Positions 1 through 8,344 of a stretch of 64,000 bases of DNA are shown in pieces. The first letter of the stretch is position 1. Every line of letters begins with the position of its first letter. A program made the translations under genes and the position numbers. The stretch comes from Bacteroidales bacterium (GTDB taxonomy: Bacteria > Bacteroidota > Bacteroidia > Bacteroidales > UBA932), in contig JAFYYM010000138.1 of the NCBI GenBank assembly GCA_017557535.1, positions 59,019 to 123,018 of the forward strand, given 5' to 3'. The notes beneath the pieces were generated by a model. That model was not told the DNA's origin and searched no databases. It saw only the letters and a list, made by a program, of their open reading frames with translations.

Positions 1-236
1 GCCTGGGACTTTTCAATCCCATTCGTCTCGGAATAGAAGTCCACTAGGAGGCTGTCATTCTCCTTCCATCGCTGACGGAAAGAAAGACGGCGATACGGTG
101 GATTGATGGTGTAGCCCTTGTCGGAGAAAGTGGATGGCATCAACTCAGAGACGAACGTTCCCAATCCAGGCAACGTAACTTCATCATTGTCAAGAATCAA
201 ATCCTTGACTATGTTGGAAAAGAGGTCAATGTCCAT
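1..236 (-). CDS. HU/CCDC81-type DNA-binding domain protein (3' end off window)
   Basis: Reading leftward from an ATG at 236, the frame stays open to the window edge (about 78 residues). It begins MDIDLFSNIVKDLIL and carries the pattern LPGLGTFV, followed by INPPYRRLSF. This matches the N-terminal HU-like CCDC81 domain of Bacteroidetes proteins that often continue into a membrane segment and a C-terminal SPOR domain. Only the N-terminal domain is visible, so the full architecture is unknown. An AAAGAG stretch lies just before the ATG, and a -7 type box (TATATTTG) lies at 259-266 on the same strand. Family assignment is from motif memory. Confidence 0.7.
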   Translation of the reverse strand, partial: MDIDLFSNIVKDLILDNDEVTLPGLGTFVSELMPSTFSDKGYTINPPYRRLSFRQRWKENDSLLVDFYSETNGIEKSQ

Positions 237-258
237 CTCTTTGCAGTGATTATAAATA

Positions 259-266
259 CAAATATA
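259..266 (-). promoter_or_regulatory. Probable -7 box for the HU/CCDC81 gene
   Basis: The minus strand reads TATATTTG, a perfect match to the Bacteroides -7 consensus TAnnTTTG, about 22 bases before the ATG at 236. A TTTG further upstream (281-284) is closer than the usual 19-20 bases, so the -33 element is uncertain. It lies back to back with the tRNA-Asn promoter. Confidence 0.5.
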
Positions 267-288
267 CGTAAAAAAACATACAAAAAAA

Positions 289-319
289 TTTGGAGAAATG
301 TCTTTTTGTTGTACCTTTG
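289..319 (+). promoter_or_regulatory. Promoter of tRNA-Asn (-33 TTTG, -7 TACCTTTG)
   Basis: TTTG at 289-292 and TACCTTTG at 312-319 are separated by 19 bases, fitting the Bacteroidetes housekeeping promoter consensus. Transcription should begin near 323-327, about 18 bases before the mature tRNA. This is the cleanest full promoter in the window. Confidence 0.7.
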
Positions 320-342
320 CAATCCCGAAAGGGACATAACCT

Positions 343-416
343 TCCTCAATAGCTCAGTTGGTTAGAGCACCTGACTGTTAATCAGGGGGTCGTAGGTTCA
401 AGTCCTACTTGAGGAG
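343..416 (+). tRNA. tRNA-Asn (GTT anticodon)
   Basis: A 74-base cloverleaf can be drawn by hand. Acceptor strands TCCTCAA (343-349) and TTGAGGA (409-415) pair over 7 bp, with discriminator G at 416. The D arm contains AGCTCAGTTGGTTAGAGC. The anticodon stem CCTGA/TCAGG encloses loop CTGTTAA with anticodon GTT, and the T arm contains GGTTCAAGTCC. The CCA end is not encoded. It has its own promoter and terminator, and no integrase gene or duplicated 3' end marks an integration site. Confidence 0.97.
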
Positions 417-426
417 CTCCTCTATT

Positions 427-458
427 AAAGCACTTACGGAAACGCAAGTGCTTTTTTT
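427..458 (+). terminator. Intrinsic terminator of tRNA-Asn
   Basis: AAAGCACTT (427-435) pairs perfectly with AAGTGCTTT (446-454) around a 10-base loop, and the T run continues to 458. It lies 11 bases after the tRNA. Confidence 0.9.
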
Positions 459-492
459 ATGATTATTACTATCTTAGTACAAACTAATAAGT

Positions 493-1062
493 ATGATTCA
501 GTCTAAAGAAGATTTGTATCACTATCTCAAACAAGATAGAATAATGAACTGGGCAGATGGAAAAGTTGACCTCATCCATGCGATCAAGAATGTCATTCTC
601 CCTAATAAAAGACTCAGATACCTGCGTATTCTAAGAAAGGCCGAGTATTATACCAACAACAATAACGTATTACAATATTGGTATCAATACAGATTACTCA
701 GATTAGGATTAAGACTTGGCTATTCTATTCCGATTAATGTATTTGGCCCAGGGCTCTCGTTACCTCATTATGGGACAATCATTGTGCATATTAATTCCAA
801 AATCGGATCAAACTGCAGGTTACATGCATGCGTGAATATTGGCGCGAAAGGAGGAAAGGCGCCGACATTGGGCGATAATGTATACATAGGACCCAGTGCG
901 GTAGTATTTGGAGATATACATATCGCGGATAATATTACCATTGGGGCCAACGCTACAGTTAACAAGAGTTTCAATGTCGAAAATGTAGCTATCGCAGGCA
1001 GCCCCGCTCATGTCATAAAAGAGAATGTCCCCAGTTGGGTAGAGCGGCACAACCTTGACTAA
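493..1062 (+). CDS. Serine acetyltransferase-like hexapeptide-repeat protein
   Basis: 189 residues. The second half (about 80-175) is a left-handed beta-helix made of hexapeptide repeats, for example IGSNCRLHACVNIGAKGG, LGDNVYIGPSAVVFGDIHI and ADNITIGANATVNKSF, ending in the typical VAIAGSPAHVI. This is the fold of CysE-type serine acetyltransferases and of acetyltransferases from surface-polysaccharide loci; H92 is a candidate catalytic His. The N-terminal about 75 residues are helical and rich in Tyr and Asn. No polysaccharide or cysteine genes adjoin it, so the acceptor (serine or a sugar) is open. Its stop overlaps by 4 bases the stop of the convergent gene at 1059. Confidence 0.8.
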   Translation: MIQSKEDLYHYLKQDRIMNWADGKVDLIHAIKNVILPNKRLRYLRILRKAEYYTNNNNVLQYWYQYRLLRLGLRLGYSIPINVFGPGLSLPHYGTIIVHINSKIGSNCRLHACVNIGAKGGKAPTLGDNVYIGPSAVVFGDIHIADNITIGANATVNKSFNVENVAIAGSPAHVIKENVPSWVERHNLD

Positions 1063-2111
1063 CGCATATCTCGTAAGCGGACGTCGATTCCGGGAAGACG
1101 GGCAGGCAGCGAAGATATGTCTGTCTGGCCGAAATGATAGGGAATCAGCACTTTAGGCTTAAAAGAGAGGGCGGCGGACACGCACTGGTCAACTGTCATG
1201 GTATAAGGCTGGTTGACAGGCAGCAAAGCCACATCAATACCCTTAAGGTCAGCCATCTCAGGCACATCCTCAGTGTCACCCGCCACATAGACCCTCAATC
1301 CATCCAGAGTCAGCACATAGCCGTTGCCATTGCCCTTAGGATGGAATTTCTCTCGACCAGGCGTGGTGTTATATGCCGGAACCACCTCAACTTTCACACC
1401 CTTCGCGAGTTCCTTCGAATCTCCATTGCTCAGCACCTCCCCCTTGCCGATCTTGCCTTGGCTCGTACCATTAAGGAACAGCACCGTATTGTCCCCAGTC
1501 AGAGCCGAAATGGCCGCTTCATCCAGGTGGTCTCCATGCTCGTGGGTGACGAATATATAGTCGGCTTTAGGAAACTCCGCCGAATAATCAGTGAGCTTTC
1601 CATACTCGCCGACCGGATCGAACTGGATGGAGAGTCCGTCATAGCTAACCTCAAGGGTGCCATGTTTTATCAAGGTTAGCTCCACGACTTTACCTCCGGG
1701 AGTCTGAAAGCGTTCGACCTCATACTTGGTGACAGGCTTTCCAGCCTCTGTCCAAGCCAAATAACCGCCCGTGAGGTTGAACACCTCAAAACCGGCCTTA
1801 GACAACGCTTCGGCGGCTTCAGAGGCTCTTCTGCCACTACGGCAATAAATGTTCAGCGGAGCTGACTTGTCATAAGCGGAGGAAACTTTATCAATAAAAA
1901 GAGAGTCGTACCAGTCATGGTTGACAGCTCCGCGGAGGTGGCCCTCAGAGAACTCCTCAGGAGTCCTGACATCTATCAGCCGCACAGGATCAGGGGTGTC
2001 GATTCTCGCGGAGAAACCATTGACATCCAAATTGGTATAATTAGCCTTGCACGAGAAAAGGCCGAACAGGGAGAAAGCCATGATGGAAAAAATGAATTGG
2101 CGCATATCCAT
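1059..2111 (-). CDS. Rhodanese plus metallo-beta-lactamase (UlaG-like) fusion lipoprotein
   Basis: 350 residues in three parts. First is a lipoprotein signal peptide ending at LFSC (C21). Second is a rhodanese domain at about 28-128 with active-site loop CRSGRR (Cys90) and the LIDVRTPEEFSEGHL strand. Third is a metallo-beta-lactamase fold domain at about 140-350 with the metal motif THEHGDHLD (189-197), GDTED and IPYHFG near the end, like UlaG-type hydrolases. Persulfide dioxygenase-rhodanese fusions are known, but there the MBL domain comes first and is of the glyoxalase II type; here the order is reversed and the MBL type differs. A periplasmic or membrane-anchored location is inferred. It probably ends the operon that includes the TonB receptor upstream. 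Confidence 0.85.
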   Translation of the reverse strand: MDMRQFIFSIMAFSLFGLFSCKANYTNLDVNGFSARIDTPDPVRLIDVRTPEEFSEGHLRGAVNHDWYDSLFIDKVSSAYDKSAPLNIYCRSGRRASEAAEALSKAGFEVFNLTGGYLAWTEAGKPVTKYEVERFQTPGGKVVELTLIKHGTLEVSYDGLSIQFDPVGEYGKLTDYSAEFPKADYIFVTHEHGDHLDEAAISALTGDNTVLFLNGTSQGKIGKGEVLSNGDSKELAKGVKVEVVPAYNTTPGREKFHPKGNGNGYVLTLDGLRVYVAGDTEDVPEMADLKGIDVALLPVNQPYTMTVDQCVSAALSFKPKVLIPYHFGQTDISSLPARLPGIDVRLRDMR

Positions 2112-2128
2112 GAAAAGTAATATGCGCC
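2099..2128 (-). promoter_or_regulatory. Inverted repeat over the start codon of the rhodanese-MBL gene
   Basis: GGCGCATAT (2099-2107) and ATATGCGCC (2120-2128) are perfect 9-bp inverted arms around a 12-base spacer. The annotated ATG (2109-2111) is in the loop, and a second in-frame ATG (2103-2105) is inside the stem. It could be a DNA operator or an mRNA hairpin limiting initiation. Confidence 0.4.
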
Positions 2129-2159
2129 AATATAGTTATTTATTTCCATAAGAATCTCA

Positions 2160-4169
2160 TCAATCAGAAATTATGGGGATTTCCAGTTTGAGGGTTATGT
2201 TACGGCCGGGATTATGGATCCCGACATATTTCAAGCGGCTCAAGTGATCGAAATACACTTCATCAGTAAGGTTGTCGGCTATAAGGCTCACTGTCGCGAC
2301 CCGTCTGCCCTTACGCATTATGTCAGTTGCCGCCGAGGCTCCGAGAAGGGTCACCGCCTCAGTTAAAGTCTCGGTGCCAGGCAGGAAATGATCTTGTGCT
2401 TCACGGTGATCCACCCTAAATGATATATAACTGTTATTCAACACCTTCCCGCTATGAGTAATCTCCCATTTTACCTCCGCACCCAGTCTGGGAGCCGGGA
2501 TGAGGGGAAGGTCACCTTCATCGGAGGTTCCCCTGACAAATGAGTATGACGCACCAATATGCAGGCTGTGGACGGGATGGTAGTCAACTGAAGCTTCCGC
2601 ACCTCGAAGGACAGCATTACCAGATGTATAGGCATAGACATCCCTATCTTCGAGAACATCACCTGTGCGGCGGGCATAGATGTAATTGTCTATCTTATTC
2701 CGGAACAGGGCGATGGTGATAAAGAAGTGATCTGTCGTCCAGTCAGCGCCGAAGTCGGTCTGAAGGCTGAACTCCGGATTCAATGCGGAGGATCCGATCT
2801 CATACCTCAATGTGCCTTCGTGAACTCCATTGGAGGCCAACTCGCTCAAGTTTGGGGCCCTGAACCCCCGAGCCAGATTAGCCCTGACATTAATATTCCC
2901 GAAAGGAGTGTAAACCGCCCCGAGACTTCCTGTAAACCCCTTGAAATCACGGCTGAAGTCCTTGAACTTATCTCCTAGGCCGATGCTGTGAAGATGCCTT
3001 ATGTCGCCCCTGAGGCCACCAGAGAAATGGAATTTCCCCAACCCTTTAGACGCCGTGGCAAAAAGCCCGGCATCGACCAGTTTGTAAGCGGGAATGAGGG
3101 CTTCCTCCCCGAGATTGTCACTTGTCTGGAACATTCCTCCCAAGCCGGTGGATAAGATCCATCCGTCAATATTCCCGGAAATATACTTCAAATCGTAATT
3201 CAAGGTGTTGAGTTTGAAGTCCAACTCCGCCTCTTCTTCCTCCTCGTACTCCTGACGACGGTTCTGCTGGATACCCACCAAAGCCTTCACCCTGCCTTCT
3301 CCGACTCTTATGCTGTTGTCCAAAGCGGCTTTGTAGTGATGGACATGCTGGAAAGGGAGCTCAACGGAATAACCGGTCGGCCCGCTCAAAAGCCCATCCT
3401 CAAAACCTTCAATCATCCCGGGGATGAGACGGTAATATCCAAGAGTCAACCGTGAGAAGCCCCACTTGCGGTTTGTCGCCAGCTTTCCTGTCAAAGCCCT
3501 CTCACGGAATTGGGAGCCAGGGACTAGTCCCTCGGAAGCGTTCCTGTACGAATGGGCATATTTGTCACTGAAACGCAGATCCCAAATAAGGCCACCGGAA
3601 TTACCGGCATGAGAGACGCTATATGCGGCCAAGCCATTGTTACTTTGATATTCGCTTGACAATCCGGCAGAGAAGGTTCCGGGAGCCATATTCGGGTCGG
3701 GATGGAATATGATAACGCCAGCCATGGCATCAGAGCCGTACATCAGACTCGCGGGTCCTTTAATGATCTCAACATTGTGAACCCCATTGGCGTCGACTTC
3801 GATTCCATGCTCATCGCCCCATTGCTGTCCCTCCTGACGAATGCCGTCTGAGATAACGACGACTCGATTATACCCAAGGCCGCGGATGACGGGCTTCGAT
3901 ATTCCAGAACCCGTAGTGACTTGACTCACACCTGGTTCCCTTGATATGGCATCTATGATGTTGCCTGAGGCCACCGACCTCAGCTCCTTGAAATCCAGAA
4001 GGCTCACGGCTGAGGATGTCTCCCCTAATTTGCTCTCACCTGTCAACCAGGTGACGATAGACTCATTCAAACGCAGATGCCGCGAGAAAACATCTGTCGA
4101 GTCCTGGGCGTGAATAATGGAGATTCCACCCAAAAGAAAGACAGAAAACGCCAGTAACCTTAGTCTCAT
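2160..4169 (-). CDS. TonB-dependent outer membrane receptor
   Basis: The chosen start at 4169 gives a normal signal peptide (MRLRLLAFSVFLLGGISIIHA, cleaved before Q). The same frame extends upstream to an ATG at 4247 that overlaps the previous stop as ATGA, but that adds a second hydrophobic stretch before the signal peptide. The plug domain follows directly, with the patterns GISKPVIRGLGYNRVVVISDGI, QQWGDEHG and GPASLMYGSDAMAG, then a 22-strand-type beta barrel ending in the typical aromatic-rich C-terminal region. There is no N-terminal carboxypeptidase-like domain and no SusD partner, so a metal or small chelate is likelier than a polysaccharide. The QWGDEH plug motif resembles metal or haem receptors of the ZnuD type, but the ligand cannot be assigned. 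Confidence 0.88.
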   Translation of the reverse strand: MRLRLLAFSVFLLGGISIIHAQDSTDVFSRHLRLNESIVTWLTGESKLGETSSAVSLLDFKELRSVASGNIIDAISREPGVSQVTTGSGISKPVIRGLGYNRVVVISDGIRQEGQQWGDEHGIEVDANGVHNVEIIKGPASLMYGSDAMAGVIIFHPDPNMAPGTFSAGLSSEYQSNNGLAAYSVSHAGNSGGLIWDLRFSDKYAHSYRNASEGLVPGSQFRERALTGKLATNRKWGFSRLTLGYYRLIPGMIEGFEDGLLSGPTGYSVELPFQHVHHYKAALDNSIRVGEGRVKALVGIQQNRRQEYEEEEEAELDFKLNTLNYDLKYISGNIDGWILSTGLGGMFQTSDNLGEEALIPAYKLVDAGLFATASKGLGKFHFSGGLRGDIRHLHSIGLGDKFKDFSRDFKGFTGSLGAVYTPFGNINVRANLARGFRAPNLSELASNGVHEGTLRYEIGSSALNPEFSLQTDFGADWTTDHFFITIALFRNKIDNYIYARRTGDVLEDRDVYAYTSGNAVLRGAEASVDYHPVHSLHIGASYSFVRGTSDEGDLPLIPAPRLGAEVKWEITHSGKVLNNSYISFRVDHREAQDHFLPGTETLTEAVTLLGASAATDIMRKGRRVATVSLIADNLTDEVYFDHLSRLKYVGIHNPGRNITLKLEIPIISD

Positions 4170-4243
4170 CTCCCGGGAGATGATCTCATAGATGCCCCAA
4201 AAGCAGGAAAGAGTGGCCACTCCAACTATCAAACCACTGAGAT

Positions 4244-4765
4244 TCATTTACTTCTATCATTAAGAATCTTCTGGAAGGCGAGTCTCTCGTCTCCTGACGC
4301 CAGATAGATTATGCCACAATACGTGAACCCATGTTTGGCGATATTGTGGCGCATTATAGAATTGTCCCTATGGGTGTCGATCCGGATATTAGGATCTTTT
4401 GAGAAGCAGAATTCCATGATGTCTGAGAAAACCCCATGGACATCCGGATAGCTCGCGATCCGGTGTATCACATGATAAGGCATTGTATCATCCACCCACT
4501 TTCCCCCTTCGATATAGCTATATGTGGACTCCGGAGATGGAAGAAAGGCGAAATACCCGGTTATCCTGCCGTCGTCCTCGATGACAAAGCCACCTCTCCT
4601 TTGGATATCGGATAGGATGGCCTCCCGTGAAGGATAGTTGTCAGACCATTGGTTCATATTCCCGTCAGAGCGCATGATTCCCTTGGCGGCATCAAGGACG
4701 GGCATAATCCCATCCAAATCAACCTCCGTGGCCTCTCTGATAATTCTACTTTGACGAGTCATCAA
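4244..4765 (-). CDS. GNAT-family N-acetyltransferase
   Basis: 173 residues. Patterns such as IREATEVDLDGIMPVLDAAK at the start, ITGYFAFLP mid-protein and the terminal HGFTYCGIIYL fit the GNAT acetyl-CoA-dependent acetyltransferase fold; the late motif in which the residue before Gly-x-x-x-x-Gly binds CoA is degenerate. The substrate is unknown. It is the first gene of a minus-strand group with the TonB receptor. A -7 type promoter box sits at 4770-4777, immediately before the start. Confidence 0.75.
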   Translation of the reverse strand: MMTRQSRIIREATEVDLDGIMPVLDAAKGIMRSDGNMNQWSDNYPSREAILSDIQRRGGFVIEDDGRITGYFAFLPSPESTYSYIEGGKWVDDTMPYHVIHRIASYPDVHGVFSDIMEFCFSKDPNIRIDTHRDNSIMRHNIAKHGFTYCGIIYLASGDERLAFQKILNDRSK

Positions 4766-4769
4766 GCTG

Positions 4770-4777
4770 CAAAGATA
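4770..4777 (-). promoter_or_regulatory. -7 box TATCTTTG upstream of the GNAT gene
   Basis: The minus strand reads TATCTTTG, a consensus TAnnTTTG box ending 4 bases before the ATG at 4765. The transcript would therefore have almost no leader. Confidence 0.5.
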
Positions 4778-4785
4778 GAAAATTA

Positions 4786-5892
4786 ATGCATATATTCGCG
4801 ACTGTGTTACTCAGTGATTCTAGACCACATTATGACATCCTGGACGGCCTGCGAGGAGTCGCGGCCCTGATCGTCATTGTCTACCATGTATTCGAACTTT
4901 TCCCCCAGACCCCGGTACCACACGGCTACCTGGCAGTGGATTTCTTCTTCATCCTCTCCGGTTTCGTGATCGGCTACGCCTACGATGGGAGATGGGGCGA
5001 GATGACCACCGGAGGCTTCTTCAAGCGTCGTCTCATCAGGCTGCATCCAATGGTCATCATGGGAGCGGTCATCGGTGCGGTCACTTTCCTCATCCAAGGG
5101 AGCGCCCAATGGGATGGGACACGGGTCGGCACTGGCTGGGTGATGCTGGCTATGCTCTGCGCGATGTTCATGATACCGGCGGCTCCCGGAATGGCGAGAG
5201 AAGTGCGTGGCAATGGCGAGATGTTCCCACTCAACGGCCCTTCATGGTCACTTTTCTTTGAATATATCGGGAATATTCTCTACGCCATCCTGCTCAAAAG
5301 GCTTTCGAAATGGGCTCTGGCAGCCATCTGCGCCATCTCTGGAGTCTTGCTGGCCTTGATCGCCGCCCATGACGGATTCCTCGGGGTGGGCTGGTCTTTC
5401 ATCGACGGAGGCTTCTGGGGAGGTCTTGTACGGATGCTTTTCCCCTACACAGCCGGAATGTTGATGGCAAGAGTCTTCAAGCCCGTCAAGGTGAGGAAGT
5501 CTTTCCTTCTCTGCTCAATCATGCTCCTGGCGGTCGCCCTGCTTCCCGCGATTGGCGGGCAGGCATGGAGGAACGGGCTTTTCGAGGCATTCTGCGTGAT
5601 CGCGGTATTCCCCTGCATGGTTTGGCTGGGAGCATCCGACAGTTCTTACAGCGAAGGAACAAAAAAAGTATGCGCCTTCCTTGGAGACCTGTCATATCCC
5701 CTTTACATGGTCCATTACCCGGTTTTCTACTTGTATTACAATCACATAGGTTTCGATGGGAACGGAGTTTCAAAGACATTCTCCGAGGCTTGGCCAGTCG
5801 CTCTATTAACAGTGGCTGTCAGCCTAACTCTCGCCCTCTTCTGCATGGGATTCTATGATAAACCTATCCGGAAGTATTTGGCTTCCAAATAA
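4786..5892 (+). CDS. Acyltransferase 3 family membrane protein
   Basis: 368 residues with about ten predicted membrane segments. The N-terminal motif DILDGLRGVAALIVIVYHVF, containing the conserved Arg and His, is the signature of acyltransferase family 3 (OafA/NodX type), and FKRRLIRLHPM follows as in this family. Such enzymes move acetyl or other acyl groups onto extracytoplasmic sugars. No glycan assembly genes adjoin it, so the acceptor is unknown. The PAP2 phosphatase follows after 10 bases and is probably co-transcribed. Confidence 0.87.
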   Translation: MHIFATVLLSDSRPHYDILDGLRGVAALIVIVYHVFELFPQTPVPHGYLAVDFFFILSGFVIGYAYDGRWGEMTTGGFFKRRLIRLHPMVIMGAVIGAVTFLIQGSAQWDGTRVGTGWVMLAMLCAMFMIPAAPGMAREVRGNGEMFPLNGPSWSLFFEYIGNILYAILLKRLSKWALAAICAISGVLLALIAAHDGFLGVGWSFIDGGFWGGLVRMLFPYTAGMLMARVFKPVKVRKSFLLCSIMLLAVALLPAIGGQAWRNGLFEAFCVIAVFPCMVWLGASDSSYSEGTKKVCAFLGDLSYPLYMVHYPVFYLYYNHIGFDGNGVSKTFSEAWPVALLTVAVSLTLALFCMGFYDKPIRKYLASK

Positions 5893-5902
5893 TTAAATAG
5901 CC

Positions 5903-6631
5903 ATGAAGAGATTCCTTTTAATAGCTCTGGCCGCCAGTCTCATATTCTCGGCTCCGTGCCTTGCCCAGTCTTCAAACAAGGTTGAGAAAGCTAATTATTT
6001 CCTCACAGCGGAACAAATGCCTGAGGTGACAAAGTTTCTGCCTGACCCTCCAGCCTTCGGTAGCGGGAAGTTCATCTCCGACAGCCTTGTCTACGAGGAA
6101 GGCAAAGCGCTCCGGGACACTGAGCGAGGACGTATTGCCGTAGAGGATGCCAAGACGTCAATCAGGTATATCCTCAAACGTTTCTCTCCGGCCATGGAAA
6201 GGGAGCTGAACCCTGAGGCGTACCCCGCTCTCGCGGATTTTGTCTTCCGCACTTACACCACCGCGAGACTTTCCATCACATACGCCAAAGATTATTACCA
6301 CAGGCAGCGTCCCTACCAGCACTTTGAAGAGCACACCCCTGTTCCTGAGAAAGAGGATATGAACGATTTCACCTCCTATCCCTCGGGCCACACAATACGA
6401 TTCTGGACCGCCGCGCTGACGCTGGCAGCGCTTGACCCCGCCCATCAGGATGAGATCCTGAAGACCGGATACGATATGGGGCAGAGCAGAACTATCGTCG
6501 GGTTCCACTATCAGTCTGATGTCGATGCCGCCAGGCTTGCGGCCAGCGCCGCCTACGCTCGCCTCAGCGCCGATTCCGCATGGCGGAAGGCGTTCAAGAA
6601 GGCGGCAAGGGAACTTAATAAGAAACGCTAA
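5903..6631 (+). CDS. Secreted PAP2-family acid phosphatase
   Basis: 242 residues with a signal peptide (MKRFLLIALAASLIFSAPCLA). The full PAP2/class A acid phosphatase signature is present: K129-x6-R136-P137, SYPSGH (158-163), and SR (195-196)-x5-H202-x3-D206. It resembles PhoN-like periplasmic non-specific acid phosphatases rather than multi-span lipid phosphatases, since the mature chain shows no clear membrane segments. It would release phosphate from organic monoesters. Its stop overlaps that of the convergent DUF1295 gene by 4 bases. Confidence 0.9.
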   Translation: MKRFLLIALAASLIFSAPCLAQSSNKVEKANYFLTAEQMPEVTKFLPDPPAFGSGKFISDSLVYEEGKALRDTERGRIAVEDAKTSIRYILKRFSPAMERELNPEAYPALADFVFRTYTTARLSITYAKDYYHRQRPYQHFEEHTPVPEKEDMNDFTSYPSGHTIRFWTAALTLAALDPAHQDEILKTGYDMGQSRTIVGFHYQSDVDAARLAASAAYARLSADSAWRKAFKKAARELNKKR

Positions 6632-7569
6632 CGGGCCGCTTTCCAGGGGAAATACCTGGAGACACTCGCCCGGTAAGTGGCATATTCAGGATACTTGCTT
6701 CCACTGATCTGCTCTCCGAGGGCTGAGCTTCCAAGGAAAAGGACGACCAGAAGAAGCGCCCCTATGACACTCCAATTGAATATTCCTATTCCGGCACCGA
6801 TCGAGAAGATATAGAATGATATCCATATCGCTTGCTCAGCGAGATAATTGGGATGGCGGCTCAGGCCCCACAGGCCGGTAGTGTTGAATCCTTTATTGTA
6901 GGGGGCTGGAAGATCCTCTAATTGACGTCCCTCCCCTATCATCGCCCATTTGCGGGACTGGAAGTCCCACTGCTGCTCATCAGCGATTGTCTCGTAGATG
7001 ATGAAAGCCAGCATCAGGACAGCCGCGATGGCGTCCACAAGGCCGAACGACGCCGCCGAGCCCATTGAGACGAGGGCCGGGAAGGTTATCATCAGCACAA
7101 GAGCGTTCTGGTAGATGGAGATGAAAAGGAGGTCGAAGAGCATCCAGGCCCAACGCTTGCGGAAAGCTGGACCGCTTCTTACAATGCTCCACCTGTAGTC
7201 CTCCGCCCCTTCCCAGAACTTGAGCCTGTAAGCGCCTTTACGAGCGAAGTTGAAGGTGAGCCTGGCGCCCCAGAGCGTGGCGAGGACAGCCATCACGACA
7301 AGGCGTGCGGTGAAACCACCTTTAGCTGCTATAATCCAGGTATACGCGATAGGAAGCAGGCTCCAGAGCTTGTCCATCTGCGAATTGTTTCCGGTGATCT
7401 CACCCACGATGAAGCAATACGCGGCCGAGCACCCGGCGATAATACCCAGGATTTTGAGAGTGTCTAGCTGGGTAGAGTCAAGGGATGGGCCCACATGAAT
7501 ATAAAGGAGCGGGCAGACGATGAGCGACAAAGCAAGCAGAGCGCCCATCAGGGGGATGTTCATTTTCAT
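6628..7569 (-). CDS. DUF1295 family membrane protein (steroid 5-alpha reductase-like)
   Basis: 313 residues with about eight membrane segments. The C-terminal WGLSRHPNYLAEQAIW motif is typical of the DUF1295/isoprenylcysteine methyltransferase-like and steroid 5-alpha reductase-like group; ADEQQWDFQSRKW and LWSLLPIAYTW are also family-like. The substrate is unknown, probably a lipid or isoprenoid. It follows the second GH16 gene by 18 bases on the same strand, so it may be read through from the PUL, though its function does not suggest glycan work. Confidence 0.83.
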   Translation of the reverse strand: MKMNIPLMGALLALSLIVCPLLYIHVGPSLDSTQLDTLKILGIIAGCSAAYCFIVGEITGNNSQMDKLWSLLPIAYTWIIAAKGGFTARLVVMAVLATLWGARLTFNFARKGAYRLKFWEGAEDYRWSIVRSGPAFRKRWAWMLFDLLFISIYQNALVLMITFPALVSMGSAASFGLVDAIAAVLMLAFIIYETIADEQQWDFQSRKWAMIGEGRQLEDLPAPYNKGFNTTGLWGLSRHPNYLAEQAIWISFYIFSIGAGIGIFNWSVIGALLLVVLFLGSSALGEQISGSKYPEYATYRASVSRYFPWKAAR

Positions 7570-7587
7570 TTAGTGAAGAGTATTTGC

Positions 7588-8343
7588 CTACTTCGCTTCG
7601 TAAACCCTCACGTAGTCGACCTCCATGTAGGTGCCGTCTATGGCGTCTGTGACTTCTCCGGCCCAGGCGAGCACGGCCATGCTGAGCAGCAAATTGGCTG
7701 GAGAGAAGGAGAACTCGTTCTTGGAGCGCCTGATCTCCCTTCCGTCAAGGAAGAACACAAACTCCTCAGGAGTCCATTCAAGGCCGAGGATATGGAAATC
7801 TTGAGAAAAGTCTATGTCCTCGTATGTGAAGACCTTATGGAAAGACTGGTGAGGCTGATCGGTCCAATTGTGAATGTTCGTGTTGACCTCATGCGGGTAA
7901 TGTCCTTCGTTGATGTCAATCTCAAAACGTTTCCCTTCCGTGGGTGCGGGAGAATCCTGGAGAGTCATCAGCCAGAAAGAGTTGTTGGTGCCGGTAGCAT
8001 TGGCATATTTGTAACGGCATTCAAAAAAGCCGAACTTGAAGAGACGCTTCGTCCAGATGCTGCCGGAAGTCCAATCCTGGCCGCCACGGCTTTCCTTATG
8101 GTTCACAAGGCGGACAGTCCCGTCGCCGACTTCAACATTCTCAGGCCAGCGGCTGCAGAGTGTGTGAGTGGTGGGGCCATTTGCCGAATTCCAGTTCTGG
8201 AGCAACTGGTCACGGGTCTTATAGTCGAATTCATCGGCCCAAACAAGTTTGTACTTGCTCTCGTCCACAAATCCATACTCAGGCCTCTTTTGGCATGACA
8301 TAACGGCCATCGCCACAGTCAGGATGAAAAACAATCTCTTCAT
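7588..8343 (-). CDS. GH16 family glycoside hydrolase lipoprotein (copy A)
   Basis: 251 residues. A lipoprotein signal peptide ends at MSC17. The GH16 catalytic motif EIDINE is at 141-146 (nucleophile E141, assisting D143, acid/base E146), and the jelly-roll strands end in YMEVDYVRVYEAK. GH16 enzymes retain configuration and cut beta-1,3 or beta-1,4 linkages in glucans, galactans or keratan/poly-LacNAc chains. With a GH20 hexosaminidase in the same PUL, an endo-beta-galactosidase acting on a host-type or similar glycan is plausible but unproven. It starts one base after copy B ends, so the two are surely co-transcribed. Confidence 0.92.
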   Translation of the reverse strand: MKRLFFILTVAMAVMSCQKRPEYGFVDESKYKLVWADEFDYKTRDQLLQNWNSANGPTTHTLCSRWPENVEVGDGTVRLVNHKESRGGQDWTSGSIWTKRLFKFGFFECRYKYANATGTNNSFWLMTLQDSPAPTEGKRFEIDINEGHYPHEVNTNIHNWTDQPHQSFHKVFTYEDIDFSQDFHILGLEWTPEEFVFFLDGREIRRSKNEFSFSPANLLLSMAVLAWAGEVTDAIDGTYMEVDYVRVYEAK

Positions 8344-8344
8344 G

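Noticed and set aside
343-416. tRNA-Asn as an integration site of a genomic island
   Set aside because: No integrase, no direct repeat of the tRNA 3' end and no mobile genes follow it.
4170-4247. 26-residue N-terminal extension of the TonB receptor
   Set aside because: Although its ATG overlaps the previous stop, it would put a second hydrophobic segment before a normal signal peptide; the start at 4169 fits better.
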